53,927 nt of DNA, from the NCBI RefSeq assembly GCF_900010725.2, contig NZ_LR734855.1, positions 1-53,927 on the forward strand, read 5' to 3'. The notes beneath the pieces are model-generated. The model had not been told where the DNA came from and did not search any database. It saw nothing but the letters and a program-made list of their open reading frames with translations. Shown one piece after another: positions 1 through 8,800 of this stretch. Source of the DNA: Planktothrix serta PCC 8927. Lineage in GTDB: Bacteria; Cyanobacteriota; Cyanobacteriia; Cyanobacteriales; Microcoleaceae. Both the position numbers and the translations under genes were made by a program. Every line of letters begins with the position of its first letter. Positions within the stretch are counted from its first letter, which is position 1.

Positions 1-666
1 ATAGCCAAAATAGCCGAGTCCATTGGGATCATTCATCACTCCCTGTGCAATAATTTCGTCATCTTCACTGGCTTGATAATCGCTTCGACTTGCGCCTTCT
101 TCCCCAACAATAGCGGCGGTAAAATAATCAAAGGTTCCTGAATCTTTACCGGGGCCATAGAGATTAATCGGTTGGTTTGGCCAGGACGAGCGAATTTGAT
201 TCCAAGTTTTAATTTGTCCTTCTGCTTGGGGTTCCCAAAGTTTCTTTAATTCCGCAACGGTGATATCCTGAGCCCAGGTATTTTGAGGATTAACTACAAT
301 CGTCAAGGCATCAAAAGCAACGGGTAATTCCAGATAAGAAATATTGTTTTTTTTACAAGCTTCTATTTCGGCTTTTAAAATGGGCCGAGAAGCATTACTG
401 ATGTCGGTTTCTCCAGCACAAAATTTTCTAAAACCTCCTCCGGTTCCTGAAAAATTAACTTTTACATCCAGATTAGAAGCAGTCTGAGCATTATATTCTT
501 TAACAATGGTCTCAGTAATGGGATAGACGGTACTAGAGCCATCAATATGAATGGCTTTTGTCTGTTTGGTCTGACCTGGACTGCACGCCAAAAGCAGGGT
601 AGCAGTCCCAACAGCTAAAGTTAAGGTTTTGAGAGAACTGGGCAATTTTGATAGTCTAGTAGTCAT
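1..666 (-). CDS. pstS: Phosphate ABC transporter substrate-binding lipoprotein PstS (3' end outside window)
   Basis: This is the N-terminal 222 codons of a periplasmic phosphate-binding protein that would feed the PstCAB importer. It opens with a signal peptide ending in a lipobox (LLAC, about residues 24-27), so it is probably a lipoprotein. The ligand-binding fold follows: [11 protein letters not shown], then [18 protein letters not shown], then [12 protein letters not shown]. These are the phosphate-contacting serine, aspartate and glycine loops of the PstS/SphX family. The ATG at 664-666 has an AGGGG ribosome binding site about 7 bases upstream. The reading frame is open to the window edge, so the C-terminal third is missing here. 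A consensus promoter and a Pho-box-like repeat lie directly upstream, consistent with induction on phosphate starvation. It could be SphX rather than PstS; the fragment does not separate the two. Confidence 0.9.
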   Translation of the reverse strand, partial: MTTRLSKLPSSLKTLTLAVGTATLLLACSPGQTKQTKAIHIDGSSTVYPITETIVKEYNAQTASNLDVKVNFSGTGGGFRKFCAGETDISNASRPILKAEIEACKKNNISYLELPVAFDALTIVVNPQNTWAQDITVAELKKLWEPQAEGQIKTWNQIRSSWPNQPINLYGPGKDSGTFDYFTAAIVGEEGASRSDYQASEDDEIIAQGVMNDPNGLGYFGY

Positions 667-705
667 AAAATATCCCCTGTGAAAGTTAGGATTAGGGATA
701 TTAAA

Positions 706-733
706 ATTATATCAAAAAAAATTGATGTGTCAA
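706..733 (-). promoter_or_regulatory. Consensus sigma-70-type promoter of pstS
   Basis: Read on the minus strand, a perfect -35 TTGACA (728-733) and a perfect -10 TATAAT (706-711) are separated by 16 bases. Transcription would start near 699 and leave a leader of roughly 30 bases before the pstS ATG. Both hexamers are seen directly; activity is inferred. Confidence 0.7.
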
Positions 734-750
734 GTTAAGAAAAGGTTAAT
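732..750 (-). promoter_or_regulatory. Pho-box-like direct repeat upstream of pstS
   Basis: On the minus strand ATTAACCT (743-750) and CTTAACTT (732-739) are two 8-base units separated by 3 bases. They match the spacing and the CTTAACCT-like consensus of the cyanobacterial SphR (PhoB-type) box. The second unit overlaps the -35 hexamer by two bases, as expected for a PhoB-type activator. Only two units are clear. Confidence 0.6.
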
Positions 751-772
751 AATCTAAGGCTTGAGTTGGGGA

Positions 773-1447
773 TTAAAACTTCGGTAACTCCCATAATTCG
801 GGTTCAAATTCATTCAGAGAATTGAGAATTTGATCGGCTTCTTGGTAAAGGGATTGATCCATATCAGGTGCGGGAACAGCAACCACTGACATTCCTGCGG
901 CTTTAGCTGCGGAAACCCCTGCTAAGGCATCTTCAAAAACTAAACATTCTTCAGGGTTTGCCCCTAAACGTTGAGCGACCAAGAGGAAAATATCGGGGGC
1001 AGGTTTGCCATTTTTAAGTTCAGGATCATCCCCTCGAACAATTTGTTGAAATAGGGAAAACCAGTGTTGATGACTTTGGGTTTTAGCGGTAAACGGACGA
1101 GTTCCTGAACTGGTAGCGACGGCTTGAGGAATATTATTAAAAGCGAGATGTTGTGTCAGACGCACGGCTCCCTCTAAGGGAGAAACATGGGGATAGAAGT
1201 CATAAATAATTGCATCTTTTTGTTTGGAAAATTCTTCTACCGTCATCGATAAATCTAACTCTTGAATCAGAAGTTTTGCTGAATCATGGGATTTTCTTCC
1301 CCTAACTTTGCAACTGAGAGTATGATCAATCGTTTTACCATAATGGTTGACAAGCATTTGATTGACTTTGGCATGAAGAGGTTCTGTATCTAACAGCAAA
1401 CCATCTAAATCGTAAATAACGTGAGTAATTTTTTTAAAGTTAGGCAT
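773..1447 (-). CDS. HAD-superfamily phosphatase (beta-phosphoglucomutase/phosphatase-like subfamily)
   Basis: A 224-residue haloacid-dehalogenase-fold hydrolase, the usual size for subfamily IA. Motif I is YDLDGLLLDTE, with nucleophile and acid/base aspartates D13 and D15. Motif II is the threonine/serine in VATSSG, the motif III lysine lies near KNGKPAPDIF, and motif IV is VFEDALAGVSAA. A helical cap with HAKVNQMLVNHYG lies between motifs I and II, as in phosphatases that act on small phosphosugars or nucleotides. The substrate cannot be read from the sequence; pseudouridine-5'-phosphatase-like and glycerol-phosphatase-like enzymes share this architecture. The ATG at 1447 is the only sensible start. 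The gene stands alone, 107 bases from the pstS start, and ends inside the pstS promoter region. Confidence 0.85.
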   Translation of the reverse strand: MPNFKKITHVIYDLDGLLLDTEPLHAKVNQMLVNHYGKTIDHTLSCKVRGRKSHDSAKLLIQELDLSMTVEEFSKQKDAIIYDFYPHVSPLEGAVRLTQHLAFNNIPQAVATSSGTRPFTAKTQSHQHWFSLFQQIVRGDDPELKNGKPAPDIFLLVAQRLGANPEECLVFEDALAGVSAAKAAGMSVVAVPAPDMDQSLYQEADQILNSLNEFEPELWELPKF

Positions 1448-1647
1448 TGGTAACTGGATAAAGCATTAAAGTTATTATGAATGAAATTGATCCATAAATC
1501 AAGTATCTGGATTATTTAAAAGTCCAGAAAGAGATTAATATTTCTAATAGACTTGCTATATGCCCTCAAACTCTAGGGATAGGCTGGAAATGATTGAGTT
1601 GAATCAAAATAGGTACAAATTAGAATTAAGTTTTTTTCCTATCCCTA

Positions 1648-2160
1648 TTAAATTAAATTAAAATAGCTACGACATTTCTTTTTGACTTGCACTAAAATTT
1701 TATACCATTTTTGTGCAGGTTGATCATAAAAGGTAAAAATATCCCCATAAGCAACTCGATAGTTTTGATGGTGTTTCCAATGTCTTTCGGGAGTTGTAAT
1801 ATACAAAACTTCGCAGATTTTTTGCAGGAAAACAGGTGTTTTTTGGGCTCTGATCGGTTGATGTCTCCAGCAAACATGAACTCCTGCGATCGCTACACCT
1901 AATAATGTTCCGATCGGAGAAATTGCCCAAAATACAGGGATAAAAATACAATAGGGTAAAAAAGCCATAAATCCTGATAAGAGAACTCTAGGCTTTTTCT
2001 GGACAAGGGCATAATAAATAAAACTGCGGTTAGGACTGTGATGAATCAAAGCATGGTATTTACCAAAAATATGTTCGGGAACATGGTAAAAGAATGTTGC
2101 TATAAAGTCTGCCGACAGCAGAAACAGTACAAACACTAAAAAAACCTTAAAATTAGCCAT
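1648..2160 (-). CDS. Fatty-acid-hydroxylase/sterol-desaturase-like membrane protein
   Basis: A 170-residue membrane protein with about four hydrophobic segments (residues 5-25, 60-78, 80-95 and a short one near 110). Histidine clusters are typical of the di-iron fatty acid hydroxylase superfamily: HVPEH and HALIHH near the N-terminus, HVCWRHQ in the middle, and RHWKHHQN followed by YGDIFTFYD near the C-terminus. Such proteins hydroxylate or desaturate lipids and carotenoids in membranes. It is shorter than most family members (200-300 residues), and the precise HxxHH spacing is only partly kept, so the catalytic role is an inference. The start is the ATG at 2160. An 8-base inverted repeat lies 40-60 bases upstream (2200-2221). 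Confidence 0.6.
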   Translation of the reverse strand: MANFKVFLVFVLFLLSADFIATFFYHVPEHIFGKYHALIHHSPNRSFIYYALVQKKPRVLLSGFMAFLPYCIFIPVFWAISPIGTLLGVAIAGVHVCWRHQPIRAQKTPVFLQKICEVLYITTPERHWKHHQNYRVAYGDIFTFYDQPAQKWYKILVQVKKKCRSYFNLI

Positions 2161-2199
2161 ATTTCACTCCTCATGCGCTACCCTAAACCATAAGGATTT

Positions 2200-2221
2200 A
2201 AGATTAAATTAGCTTAATCTT
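2200..2221. repeat. Short inverted repeat upstream of the hydroxylase-like gene
   Basis: AAGATTAA (2200-2207) and TTAATCTT (2214-2221) form perfect 8-base arms around a 6-base loop in a very AT-rich gap between divergent genes. It could be an operator or chance symmetry; no regulator is encoded beside it. Confidence 0.35.
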
Positions 2222-2350
2222 TAGGTTAAATTTAATCTAAGCGTATTCAGCAAAAATCATCAGGTTTTTAAATATTACTTTTTCTAAAAAACTGAGAATT
2301 TTTGTAAAACAGATTGACTTTAATTCTTTTCTTCTTTAAAATCAAAAGTT

Positions 2351-2617
2351 ATGTTGTTTATTCTACAATATAACTACAATCCGCAGGGTTTGGACACAAA
2401 AATGAGATTAACCCCCGATTTTTTTGATGGGACTCAGATTGAGCATTCGGAGACTCAAATGCCTTCTTTATCAGAGCGAGAGCAATTGCAAGAGTTTGCT
2501 ACTCATGTCACTCAAATTTTTAGCTTAGAAGCCGAAGGAATAATGTCTCCAAACCAAGCTTATAGTCAGATTAAGAGCTTGATTACTGAACTAAAAACCA
2601 GAGTGATCGGTAACTAA
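2351..2617 (+). CDS. Small conserved cyanobacterial protein (DUF7219-like)
   Basis: An 88-codon frame, or 71 codons if translation starts at the second ATG (2402). Neither ATG has a good Shine-Dalgarno sequence. The C-terminal half, LQEFATHVTQIFSLE then SPNQAYSQIKSLITELK, resembles the roughly 70-residue cyanobacterial family DUF7219, whose members carry LQEFA, a LE-x-G segment and SPEEAYKQIK. The match is from memory of the family pattern and was not searched. The acidic N-terminal part carries no signal peptide, so it is probably cytoplasmic. Its function is unknown. It lies 75 bases upstream of the CHAD gene in the same direction and may share a transcript. Confidence 0.6.
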   Translation: MLFILQYNYNPQGLDTKMRLTPDFFDGTQIEHSETQMPSLSEREQLQEFATHVTQIFSLEAEGIMSPNQAYSQIKSLITELKTRVIGN

Positions 2618-2691
2618 ACTCAATTTTTGTATAATATTCAGGGATAGGGGTTTATTAATTTCGCTCAGACAGGGGAATCTAGATATTTTTT

Positions 2692-3675
2692 ATGAAAACA
2701 CAAATCAATTCTCAAACCCAGACGTTAGGATATTGGGCTGTACAAGCCATTCAAAAACATTTGGAAAAAGTCATTAGTCATGAATCAGAAGTTTTAAAAG
2801 ATGATGATCCTGAAGAACTCCATCAAATGCGGGTGGGAATGCGACGGTTGCGTTCTGCGATTGTAGGGTTTGCTCCGGTGTTAGAATTACCGGAATCTGC
2901 TGAGGATGAAAAAATTGGCAAGATAGGGCGGCGTTTGGGAACATTACGAGATTTAGATGTTTTATTAGAAACATTACAAAACCATTATTATTCGCAGTTA
3001 CCGCCATCAGAACAAGAAACCTTAGATAAAATCTTAATAAATTTGGTTAAACAACGTCACAAAGCCTTTCGACTTGTGGAATGGACGTTAGACCATAAAA
3101 CTTATAAAAAGTTAAAAGAGGATTTACAAGATTGGTTAGAAGAACCTTGTTTTACCCCTCTCGAAAAGCTCCCTATTGATGAAGTTCTACCCGATTTATT
3201 ACTTCCTCAAATTAGTGAGTTATTTTTGCATCCCGGTTGGCAAGTCGGTGAAACTCAAGCTCAACTGAATTCTATATCTTTAGAAACCTTAGAAGCAATT
3301 TTAGATCAGCAGGGAAAATTCTTGCACAGTTTAAGAAAGAAAGTCAAGCGGGTGCGTTATCAGATGAATTTATTTACGGATTTTTATAGTTCTAAATATT
3401 CCGATTATTTAGAAGATATGAAATCGATTCAAGAGGATTTAGGGAATATTCAGGATAGTATAGTTTTAGGGGAAAAAATAGCTGAGATCATCCCCTCCAA
3501 AATCAACTCCAAACTCCCAGTTTTTATCGGTTTATTAGCTCAAAATCGTTATCAATCTTGGCAAAAATGGGAAGAATTGCAACGCCGTTATTTAAAGGCT
3601 GAAACTCGTCACGAATTTCGCTTAGAATTGCTGCATCCAATCACAGGAACAGAAAATAGGACTGTTGACAGTTAA
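2692..3675 (+). CDS. CHAD-domain protein
   Basis: A 327-residue helical protein with a CHAD domain (conserved histidine alpha-helical domain). The defining segment is HQMRVGMRRLRSA at residues 44-56, with a second basic helix LRKKVKRVRYQ around residue 217. Histidines and arginines lining the central cavity bind anions; several CHAD proteins bind polyphosphate granules. There is no attached CYTH (triphosphatase) domain, so this is a stand-alone CHAD protein. A polyphosphate link would fit the phosphate-uptake gene at the left edge, but that is inference. The ATG at 2692 is the natural start. A GC-rich hairpin follows the stop. Confidence 0.85.
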   Translation: MKTQINSQTQTLGYWAVQAIQKHLEKVISHESEVLKDDDPEELHQMRVGMRRLRSAIVGFAPVLELPESAEDEKIGKIGRRLGTLRDLDVLLETLQNHYYSQLPPSEQETLDKILINLVKQRHKAFRLVEWTLDHKTYKKLKEDLQDWLEEPCFTPLEKLPIDEVLPDLLLPQISELFLHPGWQVGETQAQLNSISLETLEAILDQQGKFLHSLRKKVKRVRYQMNLFTDFYSSKYSDYLEDMKSIQEDLGNIQDSIVLGEKIAEIIPSKINSKLPVFIGLLAQNRYQSWQKWEELQRRYLKAETRHEFRLELLHPITGTENRTVDS

Positions 3676-3684
3676 CCGTCGTAG

Positions 3685-3703
3685 GGGCGGGGTTATCCCG
3701 CCC
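3685..3703 (+). terminator. GC hairpin after the CHAD gene
   Basis: GGGCGGG (3685-3691) and CCCGCCC (3697-3703) form 7-base arms 10 bases after the CHAD stop and about 20 bases before the end of the convergent DUF3352 gene. There is no clear T-run, so it may be a dispersed repeat used as a terminator; GGGCGGG and CCCGCCC reappear near 53850-53910. Confidence 0.4.
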
Positions 3704-3724
3704 GTAACCGTCAACAAACAGCAT

Positions 3725-5425
3725 TTAAGGTTGTTTTGAGGGAGTTTCAGTAGGTTGAGTGGTTGCGGTTTTAACTTTAACAAAAATATCATAACGGCTG
3801 GTGCGATCGCTCAGAATTGCGGTGGTTAATCCTATCGATTGAATGGCATCAACCCACACTTTTTGCTGAGGCGGAAGTTGAGGTAAAGATAAAGTTCTAA
3901 CCTTCGGATCAAACACCCGTTCAACATTCATAAAAAAGTTGCCATTATTGGGGTTGAGTCCCATCGGAACACTTTGCTGAAAGAGGGGATTAGAGGTAAT
4001 AGGAACTTGAGGAATAGGAACAATTTGATCCGCAATTGATCCCCCCAAGGTCATAAAAGCCACATCTCCTTCTAACCAACCACGAGTTACAAGAAATCCC
4101 CCAAAAGGAGAAACCCATTGCACCGCAGGTTGACCTTTTATTTTAGTTTCACTGACTTTAAATTTCTTATTCTTCATCACCTCATCTAACTGGGTTAAGG
4201 ATTTATCCGCCGCCGTGCGATCATTCACCTTTACAGTTAATACTAATCCCGCCACAAATCGTTCTAAAGCTCTAGGATTTGGATTAGCGGGAACTAAAGA
4301 TAAAGAAAATGCTCCATTCATCCAATTGAGAACATCTTTTTCTAACTCCATCCCTGTTGCTGATTTAAAACTAGAACTCAAAACTTGAGGATTAAACGGG
4401 GCGATCGGATTCGCATTTGCGCCTTGAGTATAATCTTCCCAAACCCGTTTTAAATTACTTCCAGAAACCATCATCAATGTATTTTCTGGAATCCATTTCA
4501 GACTTTCTTGGGCTTGATTTTCAACGGTAAATTTTTTCTGACTATTGGGTTTTAACCAAGACACGCTTTTAAGCCCAACTCCTTGAGATTCTAGCGTAAT
4601 ATTCGTCGCTAACCCTTGATGCTGTTGAACTTGTTCTAACTTTTCCGTAGGAATAGGACGGGCTGAATGGTAGGAGGCAACTGTTGTGGCGACGGGAATA
4701 TTCAGGTAAACTTGAGCAAAGGGATTCGTCGTTTTAATCTTTTCTAAGGCGGCAGGATATCCAGGGGTTTTCGCTAAAGAACCTGAACCCCGATAGGTAT
4801 CAATGGCGCGTTCAGTTGCATTTGGATCAGTTGTCACCACTAAGAAATCCTCTCCTAAAACCGCCATAGAATAATTTTGTTTAGGATTTCCTTGGGTTTC
4901 AATAATATCAACTCCTCGATAAGATCGTTGAGTTGTTTGACCTTGAGGAATGGTTTTCGGTTGTGATAATAATTCTTTAGCTTTAGCCCGGTTCGCAATC
5001 GGAAGCACCATCACCATCGCCTGTTGATTCAGGGTGCTGGAACTATCCGTAGTTGGAGGAGTGCCAGAGAGTAAACTAGAATGGGGTAAAAATGCAACCA
5101 TGATTTCTTTACCCACCCAAGGCTGAATATCTTTTTGATAATCATAGCCATTGTCTGTAAACACTCGATTTTGCCAATCTTTGAGGATGTCTTGCAACGC
5201 GGCTTGAGATTGGGGTGTTCCGTATTGGTTTAATTTGTCCCATTGTTGGGTGTCTGTGGAGAGGGATACCGCCACCATTGCTTCTTGGGGGACAACATTC
5301 GCACCCAGGGGAACACCTTCTAAAAATTTACGCGAAACTAAGGTGTAGTAGGCTGCTATTCCACCCCCAACCAGCAGCACCGCAACTCCCACCGTTAAAA
5401 TTAAATTAGGTTTTATTTTTTGCAT
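3725..5425 (-). CDS. DUF3352 domain-containing membrane-anchored protein
   Basis: A protein of about 566 residues with a single N-terminal membrane segment (residues 8-28, ILTVGVAVLLVGGGIAAYY) and a long extracytoplasmic domain. The domain matches the cyanobacterial DUF3352 family: VPQEAMVAVSLSTD near residue 45, the LGEDFLVVTTDPNATERAI segment near residue 190 and WLEGDVAFMTLGG near residue 450. Function is unknown; the family is broadly conserved in cyanobacteria and is often annotated as a periplasmic protein. A TTG codon 12 bases upstream (5437) is possible, but the ATG at 5425 places the basic residues directly before the membrane segment. The gene converges on the CHAD gene. Confidence 0.85.
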   Translation of the reverse strand: MQKIKPNLILTVGVAVLLVGGGIAAYYTLVSRKFLEGVPLGANVVPQEAMVAVSLSTDTQQWDKLNQYGTPQSQAALQDILKDWQNRVFTDNGYDYQKDIQPWVGKEIMVAFLPHSSLLSGTPPTTDSSSTLNQQAMVMVLPIANRAKAKELLSQPKTIPQGQTTQRSYRGVDIIETQGNPKQNYSMAVLGEDFLVVTTDPNATERAIDTYRGSGSLAKTPGYPAALEKIKTTNPFAQVYLNIPVATTVASYHSARPIPTEKLEQVQQHQGLATNITLESQGVGLKSVSWLKPNSQKKFTVENQAQESLKWIPENTLMMVSGSNLKRVWEDYTQGANANPIAPFNPQVLSSSFKSATGMELEKDVLNWMNGAFSLSLVPANPNPRALERFVAGLVLTVKVNDRTAADKSLTQLDEVMKNKKFKVSETKIKGQPAVQWVSPFGGFLVTRGWLEGDVAFMTLGGSIADQIVPIPQVPITSNPLFQQSVPMGLNPNNGNFFMNVERVFDPKVRTLSLPQLPPQQKVWVDAIQSIGLTTAILSDRTSRYDIFVKVKTATTQPTETPSKQP

Positions 5426-5661
5426 GATCAATGGCAACGATGGCTCTAGGCAACCAATAAACTTTTATGATTCAGTATCTATCGAGGGAGATTTTAACCC
5501 AGGGGGTTACACTTTGCAAATTCAGGATTTATTAATAAAAGCGATCGCCACCGGAAAAAACAGCCTTTAGGAAGAAAACAACCACAGAGGAAGAGCTTTG
5601 GTCAGTGGGGTAGGCGATCTCACCCAGCCTGAAAACAATCGCTCACAGGAGGAGAGTAGCA

Positions 5662-5784
5662 ATGACAGGAATAATCAAAATCAATATTGTAGAATCAGCC
5701 GAAAAATTATATGAAATCTCGAAATGTTTGCTACAAATCCCCCCCTGTAGAGACGTTGCATGCAACGTCTCTACAGGGGGTTAG
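5662..5784 (+). pseudogene. Probable N-terminal stub of an IS630-family transposase
   Basis: A 40-codon frame starts with an ATG preceded by a strong AGGAGG site (647-652 of the 5 kb block, 9 bases upstream). Its first 18 residues, MTGIIKINIVESAEKLYE, resemble the start of cyanobacterial IS630-type helix-turn-helix transposases (M-x-G-V-I-x-I-x-I-x-E-S-x-E-E-L). After that the frame runs into a long palindrome and ends, and no downstream transposase sequence is visible. I therefore read it as the surviving 5' end of a deleted or interrupted insertion sequence. The family match is from memory and short, so confidence is limited. Confidence 0.35.
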
Positions 5785-5822
5785 AGGGGATCATCTGTAG
5801 CATCTATAATGGGATTTCATAT
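5709..5822. repeat. MITE-like nested inverted repeat with a 40-base perfect palindrome
   Basis: The core (5741-5780) is a perfect palindrome with 20-base arms centred on TTGCA/TGCAA and containing GTAGAGACGTTGCA. Outside it, TGCTACA and TGTAGCA pair, and 10-base outer arms ATATGAAATC (5709-5718) and GATTTCATAT (5813-5822) close a 114-base imperfect foldback. The GTAGAGACG palindrome recurs at 24055-24088 and in half form near 24885. The size, nested symmetry and position within a transposase stub suggest a small non-autonomous element. Nothing else is seen in 5438-5874 except one HIP1 octamer near 5541. Confidence 0.55.
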
Positions 5823-5874
5823 TACATATCCTGCGGTGTTCCCTGTTAAGCTATTCCTTGTTCCCTACTATAAC

Positions 5875-8800
5875 TTAAAATCTAGTTTCATACTCAAAAC
5901 GAATTTCACTTTCATTATTAAAATTAGTTGCACCGCGTAACAATAAATTATCATTCAAACGATAATTAATATTAAAGAGAAAGGGTTGTTGAGCCGCCAA
6001 AACACGGCTTAAAGAAACATAAACATTATCAGTTACATCTAAACCCACTTCAATTCCCACTCCTAATGCTGAAGCTTTACCACTTGAACCTCGTTCCGCA
6101 ACCCGTGAGGGATAAATTCTAAATTCTGTTAAACCCGTTGCATTAATAATATTGCGTTGCAGTCTGCCAAATAATCCTGTACTGGCAATATTTGCTAATA
6201 CTAATGTACTATCCTCTTGAATGCCTTGAATCACACTTCCTCCTAATAAAGCTAGTAATTCATTTTGAGAACGAGGAGGAGAACTTTGTAACTTAATAAT
6301 ATCATTAATTTCCGATGCAGCACCGCGCACAACAGCAACAATACGGATAGTTCTTACTGTTCCAAACCGAGAAGGACTTAAAGCTTCCGTTTGTTCAGAA
6401 GGAAAAGCCGAAGGAGAAGATACAAACCTCACTGCTTCAGGAACACGGGTCACTAAGCGCACATCTAAAATTGGGTCGAGTCCCTCGGAAGGTACAAATA
6501 TTGCCCGTTGGGGATAGCCTCGATCTAAGCGTAATTGACTGGTATAAAGATTCACTTGTCCCCCCGTTAGTTCAATGGTTCCTTGAGGACGAATATCATT
6601 AATATTGGCTACACTTCCATTTAATTGAATCGTTCCTTTAGCATCAAAATTAATTAAAGGTGCATCTAAAATTGGGGGAGTCATGACTTGAATATTATCA
6701 GCTAAAGTGAGTTTTAATCCATTTAAACTGACATTGACAGGGGGCTGAGGAGTTGTTGTTGTATTAGTTGGTAATGTGGCGGTTTCTTGGGAAGGTAAAA
6801 TCACTCTTCCCTGACTTAATATCACTTCTCCTCCTAATTTTGGTTTTAAAGCGGTTCCTGTTATTGTGATCACACCCGAAGCATTTCCTTTATAGATATC
6901 GGGTAAATTTAATGTTAATTGATCTAAGCCTAATTGTAGGGGAGTTTGCAGATCAGGATCATTAGCTGTTAAGGGATGAGACACAGGTAAAACACCACTT
7001 AAGAGGATATTTCCGGTTCCTTTATCTCCTTGTAATTCCCCTTGAATATCTTTAACTTGAATGCGATCGCCTGTAAATAAAGCTGTTCCACTTAATCCGA
7101 CAATTGACTGTTCTAAACTGCGGGCGGTTAAGACTGCATCTTGAATTTTAAATAATCCTTCGGGTTGAAGATCGAGTTTAATTCCTCCCGCTTCAGGTTG
7201 TTGCAATGTGCCATGAATTCTTAATTGTACTAATCCTTTTCCTTCCTGCCAATCTAACTCAGGATTGAGTAAATTAATTACCGCTAATCCTTCATCTTTA
7301 ATCTCAACTCGAACATCGACTAAATCACTTTCCGGGGAAACTTCAGCAAAGGGTAATTTAAACGGTAAAGTTCCTTTAAATGCAATCGGATCGGTTTCCG
7401 TTACTAATAAGCTTCCTCCAAATCGTAAGCGAGCATTATTATAACTAAAACTACTTTGAGCTTCTTGAACCGGATCACCATTAACCGTTGCATCTAATAA
7501 GGTTAATTCCCCCGATGATTGAGGATTCTCTAAGGTTCCCCCAACACTGGCTCGAATATTCAATTGTCCGGTTAAATCAACATTCGGTAAATCGACAATT
7601 TTTTCAATTTCTTCTAAGCGGATATTTTTCACCCGCAACTGACCAGAGGGTTGTTGATTGGCTAAATTTAATTGTCCCCGAAAATCATATAATGCCGTAC
7701 CAGAACGCAGTTGTATGGGTTCAACTCGCAATACATTATCAGCAAAATCAGCTTCTAATAAAAACTGATTGGCGGTATATTTTCCATAATTCCAATCTTG
7801 ACCTTTAACCGTTGCTGTTGCTTGAATTCCCGATTGAATTGAACCTTGAAAGGCAATTTCTCCGGTAAATTTTCCTTGTAAATCTTGTAAGGGAGGTAAA
7901 GGTTCCTCCGCCGCTTCTGCAATGGATTGTTGTAAAAGTGCTCTAATTTCTGCAAATCGTCGTAATTGCTGCAATAAAGTAGCATCTTCCGATAAACGAA
8001 TCGGAACAGGGATGACTTCTGTGGCTGTTGCATAATTTGGGGGTTTTAATCCTCTGGCTAAATCTTCTAAATTAAAGATTTTTAAGGCGGTTAAGACATC
8101 CTGTAAACTCCCTTGAGGGATTTTAATCGTTCCTTGAAATTGATTAGATACAGTGGATAAATTCTGAGCTTGGGGGTTAGAAAGACTCGCTAAAATTTCA
8201 GAAACATTAGCTTGAGTATTAATTAAAACTTGAGTGATGCCTTTCTTAAGTTCGGCATTAGTTAACTCAGCAATGCCATTTTTATAATTAATATTTCCCA
8301 CAAAAGAATCCGCTTCAATATATCCTAATGTTGGATTTTGAACCGCAACATTTCCCGTTACCCCAATTTGATTAACATTGAAACTAGCTAAATTAGAGAT
8401 GGTTAATTCTCCCGATGCTATGCCTTTTAAAAGTCCAATATCTAACTCGGCTAAGGGGGAAAGACTTAAAGCTTGTAGGGGAAATTGTTCTAAGTTAACG
8501 TTTAAATTATTTCCTTGTGATTGTCCAACTAATAGGCTTTCATCCCGTTGAACTAAAAAGGAAACAGGTAAATATTGATCATTTAAAACCAGTTCAATTT
8601 TATCCTGTTCTCCGGCTAAAGCAACATTCACCTGTTGACCCGGACTAATATTAACAATTCCGGCTAAAATGGGATCAAAGGTGACATCCCGAAGGGCAAA
8701 ATTATTTAATCTTAAATTTCCGTTTAAGTTTAAGGTAGAAAGGGTTCCCGTTAACTTACCATTAAAGTTAACAATTCCCGCCACTAAAGGGCTATCTCCC

